Of a stretch of DNA of 64,000 nt, positions 1 to 9,668 are shown piece by piece (position 1 is the first letter of the stretch; every line of letters starts with the position of its first letter). This DNA is from Duncaniella muricolitica (GTDB lineage: Bacteria > Bacteroidota > Bacteroidia > Bacteroidales > Muribaculaceae): NCBI GenBank assembly GCA_025808375.1, contig CP061009.1, positions 1,984,001 through 2,048,000 on the forward strand. The letters run 5' to 3'. The notes beneath the pieces were generated by a model, which ran no database searches, had not been told where the DNA came from, and worked only from the letters and a program-made list of their open reading frames with translations. The position numbers and the translations under genes are program-made.

Positions 1-46
1 TTTGCGCTAACAATTTTGTTAAACCATATTGATAAACATAAATGTT

Positions 47-682
47 ATGCGAAATAAGCAAGAAGAGAATCCGCATATAGATACTGAGCAGAAGATTATT
101 CTGGCAGCCAAACAGGAGTTTATAGCTAAAGGGTTTGCCGGGGCGCGAACGACATCAATAGCAGAGGCGGCAGGTGTAACACACGCCATGCTGCATTATT
201 ATTTCCGCACAAAAGAGAAGCTTTTTGACAGGATTCTTCAGGATGTTATCGCTACACTACGACAGGCTCTCTTTACACCATTGGAGGATATGTCTCTACC
301 ATTTGATGTGATGATACAAAACATAATAGAGAGACATTTCGATTTTCTTGCCGATAATCCTGATTTACCTCGCTTCATAATTTCAGAAGTCTATAGCAAT
401 CAGAATAAGACCACTCAATTTACCGAGAAGTTGAGAGAATATGCTCCTATGTTCATATCTGCCATGCAGAGTAAAATCAACTATGCTGCTGAAAAAGGTA
501 TCTGTCGTAAAGTGGATGCCGGGATGTTGCTTATTGACATTGCGTCTCTTAATCTGTTCACTTTTATGGCTTCTCCTATAATAAAGACTGCATTTGCCGG
601 CTACTATGAAAGTTTTGAACAGTTACTTGCTTGTCGCAAGGTGGAGAATTACGACACAATAATGAGAAAACTTAAGCCATGA
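47..682 (+). CDS. TetR/AcrR family transcriptional regulator
   Basis: This 211-residue protein has an N-terminal TetR-type helix-turn-helix (about residues 15-55, with an ARTTSIAEAAGV segment followed by MLHYYFRTKEKLF) and a helical C-terminal ligand domain. It is the first gene of the efflux operon and ends 3 bases before the outer-membrane channel gene, so it most likely represses that operon in response to an exported compound. A TTG codon at 29 is also in frame; I chose the ATG at 47 because the added residues are not TetR-like. Position and neighbours resemble E. coli ybiH (cecR) next to ybhGFSR. The ligand is unknown. Confidence 0.9.
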   Translation: MRNKQEENPHIDTEQKIILAAKQEFIAKGFAGARTTSIAEAAGVTHAMLHYYFRTKEKLFDRILQDVIATLRQALFTPLEDMSLPFDVMIQNIIERHFDFLADNPDLPRFIISEVYSNQNKTTQFTEKLREYAPMFISAMQSKINYAAEKGICRKVDAGMLLIDIASLNLFTFMASPIIKTAFAGYYESFEQLLACRKVENYDTIMRKLKP

Positions 683-685
683 TTT

Positions 686-1969
686 ATGAAAACGAAATTA
701 CTCAGTCTTTTACTCGCAATGTCGAGTTGCTGCGGAGTCCACGCTGCGGTGACAATTGAAGAATGTGTCAGCAAAGCAATGGAAAACTATCCGCTTATAC
801 GCAAGTATGGCCTGCTTGAAACGACCACGGATATTGAACTGTCGGATATAAACAAGGGATGGTTGCCGCGAATCGGTTTGTATGGCCAGGCATCCGGACA
901 GAATATTGTTCCATCTTTCCCTGACGCTCTGTCCGGTGTATTGCAACAGATGGGGCAGGAAGTTAAAGGAATAGACCGATTTCAATATAAAGCCGGGATT
1001 GATTTTTCACAGACTATCTGGGATGGTGGAGCATCGAGAGCCGGACGGGAACATGTCCGAGCACAGGAAGCGGTGAAACAAGTGTCACTTGATGTGGAGA
1101 TGTATGCAGTGCGTCAGCGAGTGGAAAATGTATATTTCGCTATATTGCTCACAGAGGAACAGATTGCACAAAACCACATTACTTATGACCTTCTTACAGC
1201 AAATCTTGAGAAAATGCGTGCAATGCTGAAAAACGGGGCCGCAATGCAAAGCGATGTGGATATGGTTGAAGCGCAGGCTCTTGCTCTCAAGCAGGTCATA
1301 CGGCAGGCTCAATTTGCTGCCGAAGGTTACCGTCGGGTGTTGGGCATATTTATAGGGGAAGATGTGATTTCAGAAGTATTAATTATGCCTGACTCAACTA
1401 TGCCGTTGTCAGATAATTCAAAGCGTCCGGAGCTAAAACTATTCGATAAACAGGTGGCTGCCAACAATGCCGCCGACATAATGGCGAATGTGTCACTTAT
1501 GCCACGCATCGGATTGTTTGCACAGGCATATTACAATTATCCAGGATTAGATTATTTCAAGAGTATGATGGAGCGTAATCTCTCATTCAACATATTGGCG
1601 GGAGTGAAAGTGTCATGGAACATCGACTCATTCTATACACGTAAGAACACTCGGCGGCGTACATCGGTGAACAATGCCGGGATTGCTACCGACAGAGACC
1701 TGTTTTTATTCAACAACCGACTTCAGGCTATATCTCAGATGGTTAGCATAAACGGTATGCAAAGTATAATCATGGATGACGCAAGGATTGTGGAATTAAG
1801 GAAGAATGTCAGGAAAGCAGCAGAGTCACAACTTGACAATGGTGTGATTGACGCTACCGCACTTCTTACCAAAATAACTGATGAGAATGTTGCCAGATTG
1901 ACATCAAGATACCATGATATACAGCTACGTCAAGAAATATATAAACTGAAATACATTCTCAACCAATGA
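686..1969 (+). CDS. TolC-like outer membrane efflux protein
   Basis: The 427-residue protein has a signal peptide (residues 1-20, cut near VHAA) and two outer membrane efflux repeats rich in long helices, as in TolC/OprM channels. It should form the outer-membrane exit duct of the exporter encoded downstream. The stop overlaps the start of the next gene by ATGA, showing translational coupling. The length fits the family. Substrate cannot be read from the sequence. Confidence 0.88.
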   Translation: MKTKLLSLLLAMSSCCGVHAAVTIEECVSKAMENYPLIRKYGLLETTTDIELSDINKGWLPRIGLYGQASGQNIVPSFPDALSGVLQQMGQEVKGIDRFQYKAGIDFSQTIWDGGASRAGREHVRAQEAVKQVSLDVEMYAVRQRVENVYFAILLTEEQIAQNHITYDLLTANLEKMRAMLKNGAAMQSDVDMVEAQALALKQVIRQAQFAAEGYRRVLGIFIGEDVISEVLIMPDSTMPLSDNSKRPELKLFDKQVAANNAADIMANVSLMPRIGLFAQAYYNYPGLDYFKSMMERNLSFNILAGVKVSWNIDSFYTRKNTRRRTSVNNAGIATDRDLFLFNNRLQAISQMVSINGMQSIIMDDARIVELRKNVRKAAESQLDNGVIDATALLTKITDENVARLTSRYHDIQLRQEIYKLKYILNQ

Positions 1970-2853
1970 AAAAGATATTATTCCCGACCGTGCTCGCCAC
2001 GCTGATGACGGCCTGTAATTCAGCCCCCGATTATGATGCAACCGGAATTTTTGAGGCTACAACAGTTACAGTTTCGGCCGAAACATCCGGTAAAATTCTC
2101 TCTTTCCCCATCAGTGAGGGTGATAGCGTTATTGCCGGACAGAGACTGGCAGTAATCGACACTGCCATGCTTGTGCTCCAGCAAAGGCAGTTGAATAGCC
2201 TGAGACAGTCCACTGAAAGCGCGTCACCCGATATTGCGGCACAGGCTGCCGCACTGCGTTCGCAAATCTCCCACCAACAACAGGAATGTAACCGTTTCGA
2301 CCGACTGTTGTCTGACGGAGCTACGACTCAGAAGCAATATGACGACGCTCAGGCTCAGTTGAGAGTTATGCAGGCTCAGCTCACGGCGTTGCTATCCACT
2401 CTTGGCAATAATCGCAACTCGATAAGTGACAATGCCGTCGCCATACAGTATCAGACGGAACAGATAGAGGAACAGATTGCAAAGAGCAGTGTCAAATCTC
2501 CTATCAGTGGTACTGTACTTGCCAAATATGCCGAGCCGGGTGAATTTGCCACACCGAGCCGACCACTATGCAAGCTTGCTGACCTTGACAGGATTTATCT
2601 TCGCGCCTATTTCACTGCATCTCAACTTGCCGAGCTTAAACTGGGGCAGATCGTAACTGTAATTGCTGATTTTGGCGGTGATAAGCAGTATGAATATCCG
2701 GGTACAATCTCATGGATAGCCCAGGAAAGTGAATTTACGCCGAAATCCATTCAGACCAGCGACAGCCGAGCCAATCTGGTCTATGCGGTGAAAATATTGG
2801 TGAAGAATGACGGTCGGTTGAAACTCGGCCAATATGGGGAGGTCAGGCTATGA
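1966..2853 (+). CDS. HlyD/YbhG-like periplasmic adaptor lipoprotein
   Basis: This 295-residue protein has a lipoprotein signal (lipobox LMTAC, Cys17), a biotinyl-lipoyl-like half (SAETSGKILSFPISEGD), a central coiled coil (about residues 70-165) and a second lipoyl half plus beta barrel (SPISGTVLAKYAEPGEF). This is the membrane-fusion adaptor layout of the HlyD/YbhG family. It links the inner-membrane ABC complex to the TolC-like channel encoded just upstream. It overlaps both neighbours by 4 bases. Confidence 0.9.
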   Translation: MKKILFPTVLATLMTACNSAPDYDATGIFEATTVTVSAETSGKILSFPISEGDSVIAGQRLAVIDTAMLVLQQRQLNSLRQSTESASPDIAAQAAALRSQISHQQQECNRFDRLLSDGATTQKQYDDAQAQLRVMQAQLTALLSTLGNNRNSISDNAVAIQYQTEQIEEQIAKSSVKSPISGTVLAKYAEPGEFATPSRPLCKLADLDRIYLRAYFTASQLAELKLGQIVTVIADFGGDKQYEYPGTISWIAQESEFTPKSIQTSDSRANLVYAVKILVKNDGRLKLGQYGEVRL

Positions 2854-3764
2854 CATATCCTATTGACATATCAGGTGTGACCAAGCGATATGGAGATATC
2901 GTTGCTCTCGACAATGTGGATATCAGGGTGGAGAAAGGTGAATTGTTCGGTCTGATTGGTCCGGATGGAGCCGGTAAAAGCAGCCTTTACATGATTCTTG
3001 CCACCTTGCTTGCGCCGGACTCCGGGACGGCCACTGTGTGTGGACTTGATACGGTGAAAGATTTCAGACAGCTACGTACACGAATCGGATATATGCCTGA
3101 GAAATTCTCTCTTTATCAGGATCTCACCGTGGCGGAGAATCTTAAGTTTTTTGCTAATATTTTCGGCGTTTCGGTCAAAGATAACTATGATTTCATTGCC
3201 CCTATATTCGGGCAGCTTGAGAAGTTTCCTACCCGTTTGGCCGGAGCTCTTTCGGGAGGCATGAAGCAGAAATTGGCTCTTGGTTGTGCTCTGATTCACA
3301 AGCCCGACATCCTTCTCCTCGATGAACCGACCACAGGTGTCGATGCCGTGTCGCGCAGTGAACTCTGGGATATGCTGACAGTTCTTAAGAAGAAAGGAAT
3401 CACAATAATGGTATCAACATCATATATGGATGAGGTTTCACGCTGTGATCGTATAGCCATGATGAACCAAGGAAAGATTCTTGCGACCGACACGACTGCA
3501 AATCTTTTAAAGCAAGTCGGCGGAAATCTGTATGCCGCCGTGGCATCCGACATGTTCCGACTTCTGAAATTGCTGAGACTGCTTCCACAAGTAATCGATT
3601 GCTACACATTTGGTGCGACACTTCATGTGGTAGGCAGCCATGATTTCAATACGAGGTCTATCATGGCCATACTTGAGAAAGAAGGCGTAGCGGATACAAA
3701 AATCTATCCAATCAAAGGAGATATCGAGGATTTATTCATAAAACTGACATCCAATGGAGGATAA
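2850..3764 (+). CDS. ABC transporter ATP-binding protein (YbhF N-terminal-half type)
   Basis: The 304-residue ATPase has a Walker A motif GPDGAGKS, an ABC signature LSGGMKQK and Walker B LLLDEPTTGVD, followed by a DrrA-like C-terminal region. In E. coli YbhF two nucleotide-binding domains are fused in one chain. Here they are two genes, and this is the first. It pairs with the ATPase encoded next to power the two ABC-2 permeases. It overlaps the next gene by 11 bases. Confidence 0.92.
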   Translation: MTYPIDISGVTKRYGDIVALDNVDIRVEKGELFGLIGPDGAGKSSLYMILATLLAPDSGTATVCGLDTVKDFRQLRTRIGYMPEKFSLYQDLTVAENLKFFANIFGVSVKDNYDFIAPIFGQLEKFPTRLAGALSGGMKQKLALGCALIHKPDILLLDEPTTGVDAVSRSELWDMLTVLKKKGITIMVSTSYMDEVSRCDRIAMMNQGKILATDTTANLLKQVGGNLYAAVASDMFRLLKLLRLLPQVIDCYTFGATLHVVGSHDFNTRSIMAILEKEGVADTKIYPIKGDIEDLFIKLTSNGG

Positions 3765-4503
3765 TAGAGATAGAGTAATATCAGTAAGGAATCTGACAAA
3801 ATGTTTCGGCTCGTTTACTGCTGTTGATCATATTTCATTTGAAGTCTGCCGAGGTGAGATTTTCGGTTTCCTTGGAGCCAACGGTGCAGGCAAGACAACA
3901 GCCATGCGTATGCTGTGCGGACTGAGCTATCCGTCATCAGGGACAGGAGAAGTGGCTGGTTGTGATATAAATGGTCAGGCAGAATATATAAAAAGAAAAA
4001 TCGGATACATGAGTCAGAAATTCTCACTATATGGCAATCTTACGGTAGACGAAAATTTACGGTTGTTTTCGACCATATACGGTATGGACAAACAAAGTTT
4101 TCGCGAGGCGTCAGAGCGCATATACAAACAACTTGAAATGACGGATATGCGCAAATCGATGGTCAAAAGTCTTCCCATAGGCTGGAAACAGAAACTCGCG
4201 TTTGCCGCTGCCACCATTCATCATCCGGAGATTGTGTTTCTTGACGAGCCTACCGGTGGAGTCGACCCTGTGAATCGTCGCAGATTTTGGGAACTTATAT
4301 ATAGAGCTGCCTCAGAGGGGATGACTGTGTTTGTCACTACACATTATCTCGATGAAGCAGAATACTGTAACCGTGTGTCAATAATGGTTGACGGACGCAT
4401 AAGTGCGTTGGATACGCCTGCGGAGCTTAAAAAGGAATACAATGTCACGACTATGGATGAAGTGTTCTGTATAGTCGCAAAGGATGCAATCAGAGGAGAG
4501 TAA
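3754..4503 (+). CDS. ABC transporter ATP-binding protein (YbhF C-terminal-half type, altered signature)
   Basis: The 249-residue ATPase has Walker A GANGAGKTT and Walker B VFLDEPTGGVD, but the signature motif reads LPIGWKQK instead of LSGGxxQ. The same altered signature is typical of the second half of YbhF, so it looks like family divergence rather than damage. The partner ATPase upstream has the canonical signature, which suggests one consensus and one degenerate ATP site in the heterodimer. Confidence 0.92.
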   Translation: MEDNRDRVISVRNLTKCFGSFTAVDHISFEVCRGEIFGFLGANGAGKTTAMRMLCGLSYPSSGTGEVAGCDINGQAEYIKRKIGYMSQKFSLYGNLTVDENLRLFSTIYGMDKQSFREASERIYKQLEMTDMRKSMVKSLPIGWKQKLAFAAATIHHPEIVFLDEPTGGVDPVNRRRFWELIYRAASEGMTVFVTTHYLDEAEYCNRVSIMVDGRISALDTPAELKKEYNVTTMDEVFCIVAKDAIRGE

Positions 4504-4507
4504 AGCC

Positions 4508-5560
4508 ATGAGTATATTCCGGTCACTTGTAAAAAAGGAAGCCATACAGATTGTGCGAGACAGACGCACTATGGTCATAACAGTAATCATGCCGGTTGTG
4601 CTTCTGCTTCTTTTCGGATTTGCAATATCCACAGAGGTCAACAATGTAAGATTAGCCACCGTTGTCGATCGACATAATGATATGACGCGTGATATTATTG
4701 AGCGGTTCAGCGTAAACGAATATTTCTCATTTCAGGGTCTTGTTTCTGCCGGAGATGCTGACCGACTCCTGCGCAAAGGAGAGTCGGATGCAGTCATGTT
4801 TTTAAGAACTGTCGACGGTCAAGTCAAAGCGCAGATTGTGGTCGATGCCTCCAATCCTATCATCGCGCAGGCCGTTACCGGCTATGTGCAAGGGGTGTTG
4901 GGGTCAGCCAATCCGGCTATAAGTCCGATATTGACATACACTCTTTATAATCCGCAGATGAAGAGCGCGTATAACTTTGTACCCGGAATACTCGGGATGA
5001 TTTTCATACTTATATGCGCTATAATGACATCCGTGTCTATAGTTCGCGAGAAAGAGACAGGCACAATGAATCTTCTTCTTGTCTCACCTGCAAAGTCCTA
5101 CACTATTATTCTTGGCAAGTTGATACCTTATTTTATATTGTCGTGCATTATCTTGTTGATGATGCTGCTGATTTCATATACAGTACTCGGGTTGCCTGTA
5201 TCAGCGAGCATATTTAATGTTGTGTCAGTCTCGCTCCTGTATATTGTGCTTTCGCTGTCAATAGGACTACTGGTGTCTACACTTGTAAGCAGCCAGCTTA
5301 CAGCTCTGATTGTATCGGCTGTAGGATTCATGCTTCCTGTCATAATGCTGTCGGGTATGATATTCCCGATTGATAATATGCCACAGCCTCTCCGGTGGCT
5401 GTCTTGTGTAATACCTGCAAGATGGTATGTCGATGCTATGCGGAAGTTGATGATTCAGCAACTCGACCTTAGTCTCGTCTTGACAAACGTATGTGTCATG
5501 GCCGTAATGACAATAATATTATTGGCACTTTCAATAAAGAAATTCAATTCGTCGAAGTGA
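4508..5560 (+). CDS. ABC-2 type permease (YbhS-like)
   Basis: This 350-residue membrane protein has an N-terminal transmembrane segment, a large extracytoplasmic loop (about residues 45-165) and five C-terminal transmembrane helices with the ABC-2 motif SIVREKETGTMNLLLVSP. I chose ATG 4508 over the upstream ATG at 4484 because a GGAGAG sequence sits about 8 bases before it and MSIFRSLVKKE is the usual family start. It is one of the two permease subunits of the exporter. Confidence 0.9.
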   Translation: MSIFRSLVKKEAIQIVRDRRTMVITVIMPVVLLLLFGFAISTEVNNVRLATVVDRHNDMTRDIIERFSVNEYFSFQGLVSAGDADRLLRKGESDAVMFLRTVDGQVKAQIVVDASNPIIAQAVTGYVQGVLGSANPAISPILTYTLYNPQMKSAYNFVPGILGMIFILICAIMTSVSIVREKETGTMNLLLVSPAKSYTIILGKLIPYFILSCIILLMMLLISYTVLGLPVSASIFNVVSVSLLYIVLSLSIGLLVSTLVSSQLTALIVSAVGFMLPVIMLSGMIFPIDNMPQPLRWLSCVIPARWYVDAMRKLMIQQLDLSLVLTNVCVMAVMTIILLALSIKKFNSSK

Positions 5561-5561
5561 T

Positions 5562-6668
5562 ATGAATCCGCAGATACTGAAGGCTCTGCTTCGCAAGGAA
5601 ATCACTCTGATGCGTCGCAATCCTATAATACCGAAAATAATTCTTGTAATGCCGCTGATGGTGATGCTTTTCATTCCGTTGGTGGCAAATCTGGATGTGA
5701 AGAATGTGAATGTCGCTGTCATCGACAACGATCATAGCCTGTTGTCACGACGCATCATCGTAGATGCCGACGCTGCGGATGCAATAACTGTTGCAGCGAT
5801 ATGTAACTCACATTCTGAGGCAATGGATGCTATTGAAAACGGTTATGCCGACGTATTGCTCACAATTCCATATGATTATTCCAAAAAATTTCAGGAGAAT
5901 GGCTCTGTGGTAGATATAGAGTCCAATGGCGTAAATGCTACCAAAGGTATGCTCGGAGCACGATATGTAGCACAGTCGGTGATTGAGACGTTAAGGCAAT
6001 GGCAAACTGAAAATGGTTTGTCAGCAACCTCTTCTGAACCAAGTGTGATAAACCGATACAATCCGACTCTCGACTTCCGTAATTATATGATACCGGCCCT
6101 TATGGTAGTACTTCTCATTATCATCTGCGGATTTTTGCCGGCATTAAATCTTGTCAGCGAAAAGGAAGAAGGTACCTTAGATGCGATGAACGTGACTCCG
6201 GTGAGTCGTCTCACATTCGTTTTATCGAAGCTTATACCGTTCTGGATTATCGGACTGATAGTCGTAACTGTCGGAATGCTTGTCGGCTGGCTTGTATATG
6301 GACTCATACCGGAGGGCAACATTGGAGCTATTTACCTCGCTGCCATATTGTTTAGTCTCGTCATGTCAGGATTGGGAGTATCTATCGCAAATCAGTCGGC
6401 CACAATGCTGCAAAGTATATTTGTAATGTTTGCCTTCATTATGATTTTTCAGTTGATGAGCGGGCTATTCACTCCTATAGGATCAATGCCTCCATGGGCG
6501 CAGGCTATAACATATGCCATCCCTCCACGCTATTTTATAGAGATAATGAGAGCGGTATATCTTAAAGGTGCAACAGTTATTGAACTTCGCACCCAATACC
6601 TGATTCTGGCAGCCTTTTCTATCATATTATTGTTAATAGCATCAGCTACTTATAAAAAGAGGGCGTAG
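5562..6668 (+). CDS. ABC-2 type permease (YbhR-like)
   Basis: The 368-residue permease has the same layout as its upstream neighbour: one N-terminal membrane helix, a periplasmic domain and a C-terminal five-helix ABC-2 domain (NLVSEKEEGTLDAMNVTP). It starts 2 bases after that gene's stop. The pair forms the heterodimeric membrane core of the exporter. It is the last gene of the operon. Confidence 0.9.
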   Translation: MNPQILKALLRKEITLMRRNPIIPKIILVMPLMVMLFIPLVANLDVKNVNVAVIDNDHSLLSRRIIVDADAADAITVAAICNSHSEAMDAIENGYADVLLTIPYDYSKKFQENGSVVDIESNGVNATKGMLGARYVAQSVIETLRQWQTENGLSATSSEPSVINRYNPTLDFRNYMIPALMVVLLIIICGFLPALNLVSEKEEGTLDAMNVTPVSRLTFVLSKLIPFWIIGLIVVTVGMLVGWLVYGLIPEGNIGAIYLAAILFSLVMSGLGVSIANQSATMLQSIFVMFAFIMIFQLMSGLFTPIGSMPPWAQAITYAIPPRYFIEIMRAVYLKGATVIELRTQYLILAAFSIILLLIASATYKKRA

Positions 6669-6757
6669 CCGGTTCAACACTGTTACATTAAACATGGGGC
6701 CGAAGATTTGTTTATTACTCAACGTCCTAACCGATACGTAATCCGTCAGTCAGTGAA

Positions 6758-6789
6758 TTTGCTCAGGTAATCAAATTTTAGTAATTTTG
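6758..6789 (+). promoter_or_regulatory. Bacteroidales-type promoter
   Basis: TTTG at 6758-6761 and TAATTTTG at 6782-6789 are separated by 20 bases. This matches the Bacteroides -33/-7 pattern. It lies 27 bases before the small secreted protein gene. Confidence 0.65.
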
Positions 6790-6816
6790 TAGAGCTAAAA
6801 TGATATTGTCAGCATT

Positions 6817-7215
6817 ATGAATAGACTCTATATGTTTGTGATGGCCTTGAGTGTCATGGCCTTGACCTGTGTGGCTGCTCCCCGCACGGTGAAGTATACT
6901 TCTACCACCGATCCTGTGATGGCTGTGGTGGTCGATAGTGTGGACTATCGCTCCGATCTGACACGTGTGTACGGAAAGTTTGTCGGGCGGCCGCACACCT
7001 CGGGACGTGTGGATGCCGCCTCTCTCTTGTCGGGCAAACGTTCGCTCTCGGCCACTGACATCGACGGAGTTGACTTCAAACGTTACTTCCAGTGGGAGGA
7101 TGATGGCGAGATTCCTGTCGAGATAGACTTCCCGGCCGTCAAGCCTCTTAAAGCCGCGCAGCTTATCCTCACTACTACCCGCGGCGAGTCGGTCACAACG
7201 ATAAAACGAAAGTAG
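6817..7215 (+). CDS. Small secreted protein of unknown function
   Basis: This 132-residue protein has a signal peptide (residues 1-20, ending near VAAPR) and a mature part rich in beta-forming residues, with no known motif. It contains VYGKFVGRPHTSGRVD and an acidic EWDDGEIPVEIDF-like stretch. A promoter sits directly upstream and topB begins 34 bases downstream, so the two may share a transcript. I do not recognise the family. Confidence 0.7.
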   Translation: MNRLYMFVMALSVMALTCVAAPRTVKYTSTTDPVMAVVVDSVDYRSDLTRVYGKFVGRPHTSGRVDAASLLSGKRSLSATDIDGVDFKRYFQWEDDGEIPVEIDFPAVKPLKAAQLILTTTRGESVTTIKRK

Positions 7216-7249
7216 CTCAACAATAAACCAGTCTGTTAATCACGAAAAA

Positions 7250-9325
7250 TTGAAGCTCTGTATTACCGAGAAACCGAGCGTGGCCAAGGATATAGCCAAA
7301 ATCCTTGGAGCCGATGCTCCCCGCGGGGGCTATTTTGAGGGGTCGGGTTACTGTGTGACCTGGACTTTCGGCCACCTGTGTCAGCTTAAGGAACCACACG
7401 ATTACACCGAGGGATGGAAGCGGTGGTCGCTCGGCGTGTTGCCGATGATTCCCGCCAAATTCGGCATAAAACTGATACCCGAAGAATCGTATGAAAAACA
7501 GTTTCATGTCATAGAGACACTTGCCGCCCAGGCTGAGGAGATCATCAACTGCGGTGATGCCGGCCAGGAGGGTGAACTTATACAGCGGTGGGTGATGCAG
7601 AAGGCAGGCGTGAAATGTCCGGTCAAGCGGCTGTGGATTTCATCGCTTACAGATGAGTCGATTCGTGAAGGATTTGCCAAACTGGAGCCGGAAGAGAAGT
7701 TCAACAATCTCTATCATGCGGGACTCTCTCGTGCCATAGGCGACTGGATACTCGGCATGAACGGGACGCGCCTCTTCTCGCTAAAATATTCTTCGCCCGG
7801 CAATGTGCTTTCCATTGGTCGTGTGCAGACTCCGACACTCGCACTCATAGTGCAGCGTCATTTCGAGGTAGAGCGTTTCAAGCCCGAGGATTTCTGGGAA
7901 TTGAAATCTACCTATCGCGACGTGACATTCAATGCCACTTCCGGTCGCTTCACCTCACTCGAGGAGGCCGAGGCTGTGCTTGAGACTCTGCGTGACAAGC
8001 CCATGACCATCAAGGATGTCCAGCAGAAGCAGGGGCGCGAGTCTGCTCCGAGGCTCTTTGACCTCACATCGCTCCAGGTGGAGACCAACAAGAAGTGGGG
8101 ATGGACGGCAGAGCAGACACTGAGGCTTATACAGACTCTCTATGAAAAGAAGGTTACGACCTATCCCCGCGTCGACACGACCTATCTCAGCGATGACTTG
8201 TATCCCAAAATTCCCGACATACTCGGTCGCATGACGCCTTACTCGACCCTCACCGCCACATTGCTTGGCGGCAAGATCGAGAAGAGCAAAAAGGTGTTTG
8301 ACAACTCCAAGGTGACCGATCACCATGCCATCATACCTACCGGCCAGTCGCCCACGGTACTGGTGGGCGACGAGCGTAAGCTATATCATCTCATCGCCCT
8401 GCGTTTTATAGCTGTATTTTACCCCGATTGCCGCTTTATGACCACTACGGTGCTCGGTGAGGTGGAGGAGCGTCAGTTTAAGGCCTCCGGCAAAGTAATC
8501 ACTTCGCCGGGATGGCGCGAGGTCTATGCCGGAACCAATGAGCCAAAAGACAAGGAGGAGACCACTCCTGACGGTGACGACAAGATATTGCCCGAGTTTG
8601 CAGTGGGCGAGTTGGGCCCACAGGAGCCATCTCTGCTCAAAAAGACCACACAGCCACCTAAATACTATACTGAGGGTACACTGCTGCGGGCGATGGAGAG
8701 TGCCGGCAAGACTGTCGACGACGAGAGTTTGCGTGAAGCCATGAAGGAGAACGGTATCGGACGTCCTTCGACTCGAGCCTCGATTATAGAGACCCTGTTC
8801 AAACGGCGTTACATTACCCGTGTGCGTAAAAACATTATGGCCACTCAGGCCGGCATCGACCTGATAGGCACCATCAAGGAGGAATTGCTCAAAAGTGCGA
8901 AACTCACTGGCCTGTGGGAAAACAAACTGCGACGCATAGAGCGAGGTGACTATTCGGCAGCGCAGTTTATCGACGAGCTAAAGACGCTGATGAACGAGAT
9001 AGTCATCAATGTGCTAAGCGATAACAGTTTCAGCAAAATCAACACCGGTGTCACAGAGGCCAAGAGTTCGGGCAAGGGTGGGGCGTCGGACGGACAGGCA
9101 TCTGCCGGAGGAGACAAGCCCAAGCCGACCAAACCGCGTGCGCCACGCACGACCAAATTTGAGCAGGTGACATGTCCGCAATGCGGTCAGGGGCATATTC
9201 TCAAAGGTCGCACGGCTTTCGGTTGTAGCCGTTACAAGGAGGGTTGTACCCTGCGCCTCAATTTTACCGACTATCCCGAGACTCTTACCCCGGCCAAACT
9301 TGCCAAAAAGCTTAAAAAGTCGTAG
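7250..9325 (+). CDS. topB: DNA topoisomerase III
   Basis: The 691-residue type IA topoisomerase starts with the Toprim domain (MKLCITEKPSVAKDIAKILG) and has the catalytic tyrosine motif TTYPRVDTTYL near residue 305. A C-terminal zinc-ribbon-like segment (CPQCGQG ... CSRYKEGC) ends the protein after a Ser/Gly/Lys/Pro linker. It cuts single strands to decatenate and relax DNA. The start is a TTG codon, supported by the family N-terminus beginning exactly there. It is chromosomal in context, with no conjugative genes nearby. Confidence 0.95.
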   Translation: MKLCITEKPSVAKDIAKILGADAPRGGYFEGSGYCVTWTFGHLCQLKEPHDYTEGWKRWSLGVLPMIPAKFGIKLIPEESYEKQFHVIETLAAQAEEIINCGDAGQEGELIQRWVMQKAGVKCPVKRLWISSLTDESIREGFAKLEPEEKFNNLYHAGLSRAIGDWILGMNGTRLFSLKYSSPGNVLSIGRVQTPTLALIVQRHFEVERFKPEDFWELKSTYRDVTFNATSGRFTSLEEAEAVLETLRDKPMTIKDVQQKQGRESAPRLFDLTSLQVETNKKWGWTAEQTLRLIQTLYEKKVTTYPRVDTTYLSDDLYPKIPDILGRMTPYSTLTATLLGGKIEKSKKVFDNSKVTDHHAIIPTGQSPTVLVGDERKLYHLIALRFIAVFYPDCRFMTTTVLGEVEERQFKASGKVITSPGWREVYAGTNEPKDKEETTPDGDDKILPEFAVGELGPQEPSLLKKTTQPPKYYTEGTLLRAMESAGKTVDDESLREAMKENGIGRPSTRASIIETLFKRRYITRVRKNIMATQAGIDLIGTIKEELLKSAKLTGLWENKLRRIERGDYSAAQFIDELKTLMNEIVINVLSDNSFSKINTGVTEAKSSGKGGASDGQASAGGDKPKPTKPRAPRTTKFEQVTCPQCGQGHILKGRTAFGCSRYKEGCTLRLNFTDYPETLTPAKLAKKLKKS

Positions 9326-9401
9326 AAGGATGTTGAGAGTTTAAAGTTTAAAGTTTAGAGGGGTCGCGCCATTGTAGGATAATTATACATTAAGATATAT
9401 G

Positions 9402-9439
9402 CCCACGGTCAGAGTAAATGCAATAGCTCTGACCGTGGG
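9402..9439 (+). terminator. Hairpin after topB
   Basis: A perfect 13-bp inverted repeat (CCCACGGTCAGAG at 9402-9414 and its complement at 9427-9439) has a 12-base loop. No U-tract follows directly, so it could be a terminator or an RNA-stabilising structure. Confidence 0.6.
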
Positions 9440-9490
9440 TCTGTATTGTATCTAAAAGTTGCATTGATCGTTTTTTTCTTGCCGAATATC

Positions 9491-9518
9491 ATTGAGTTAA
9501 AAAAATGTTGTAACTTTG
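9491..9518 (+). promoter_or_regulatory. Probable promoter of the small-gene array
   Basis: ATTG at 9491-9494 and TAACTTTG at 9511-9518 fit the Bacteroidales promoter pattern, with a slightly short 16-base spacer. It lies just before the first small gene of the array. Confidence 0.55.
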
Positions 9519-9521
9519 CGT

Positions 9522-9668
9522 ATGGCGACTCTCTCTAAAATACTGATTATGTGTGTTGGTCTTGCTCTCTTCGGTAACTTGTGGGTGCAAAGTTGCTCCT
9601 TTGTCCTATGCCCACTTTTATGGGGCTGTGTAAATAATTTGAATAGAAAGGAGGCAAGCAATGAATAA
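9522..9668 (+). CDS. Short membrane/leader ORF at head of the array
   Basis: This 48-codon ORF encodes one hydrophobic segment (ILIMCVGLALFGNLW) with several cysteines. It overlaps the next start by 8 bases, and its last codons contain the Shine-Dalgarno cassette of the next gene. If transcription begins near 9524 the first ATG would be lost and the ATG at 9549 used instead. It may be a leader peptide or a trimmed array member. Confidence 0.4.
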   Translation: MATLSKILIMCVGLALFGNLWVQSCSFVLCPLLWGCVNNLNRKEASNE

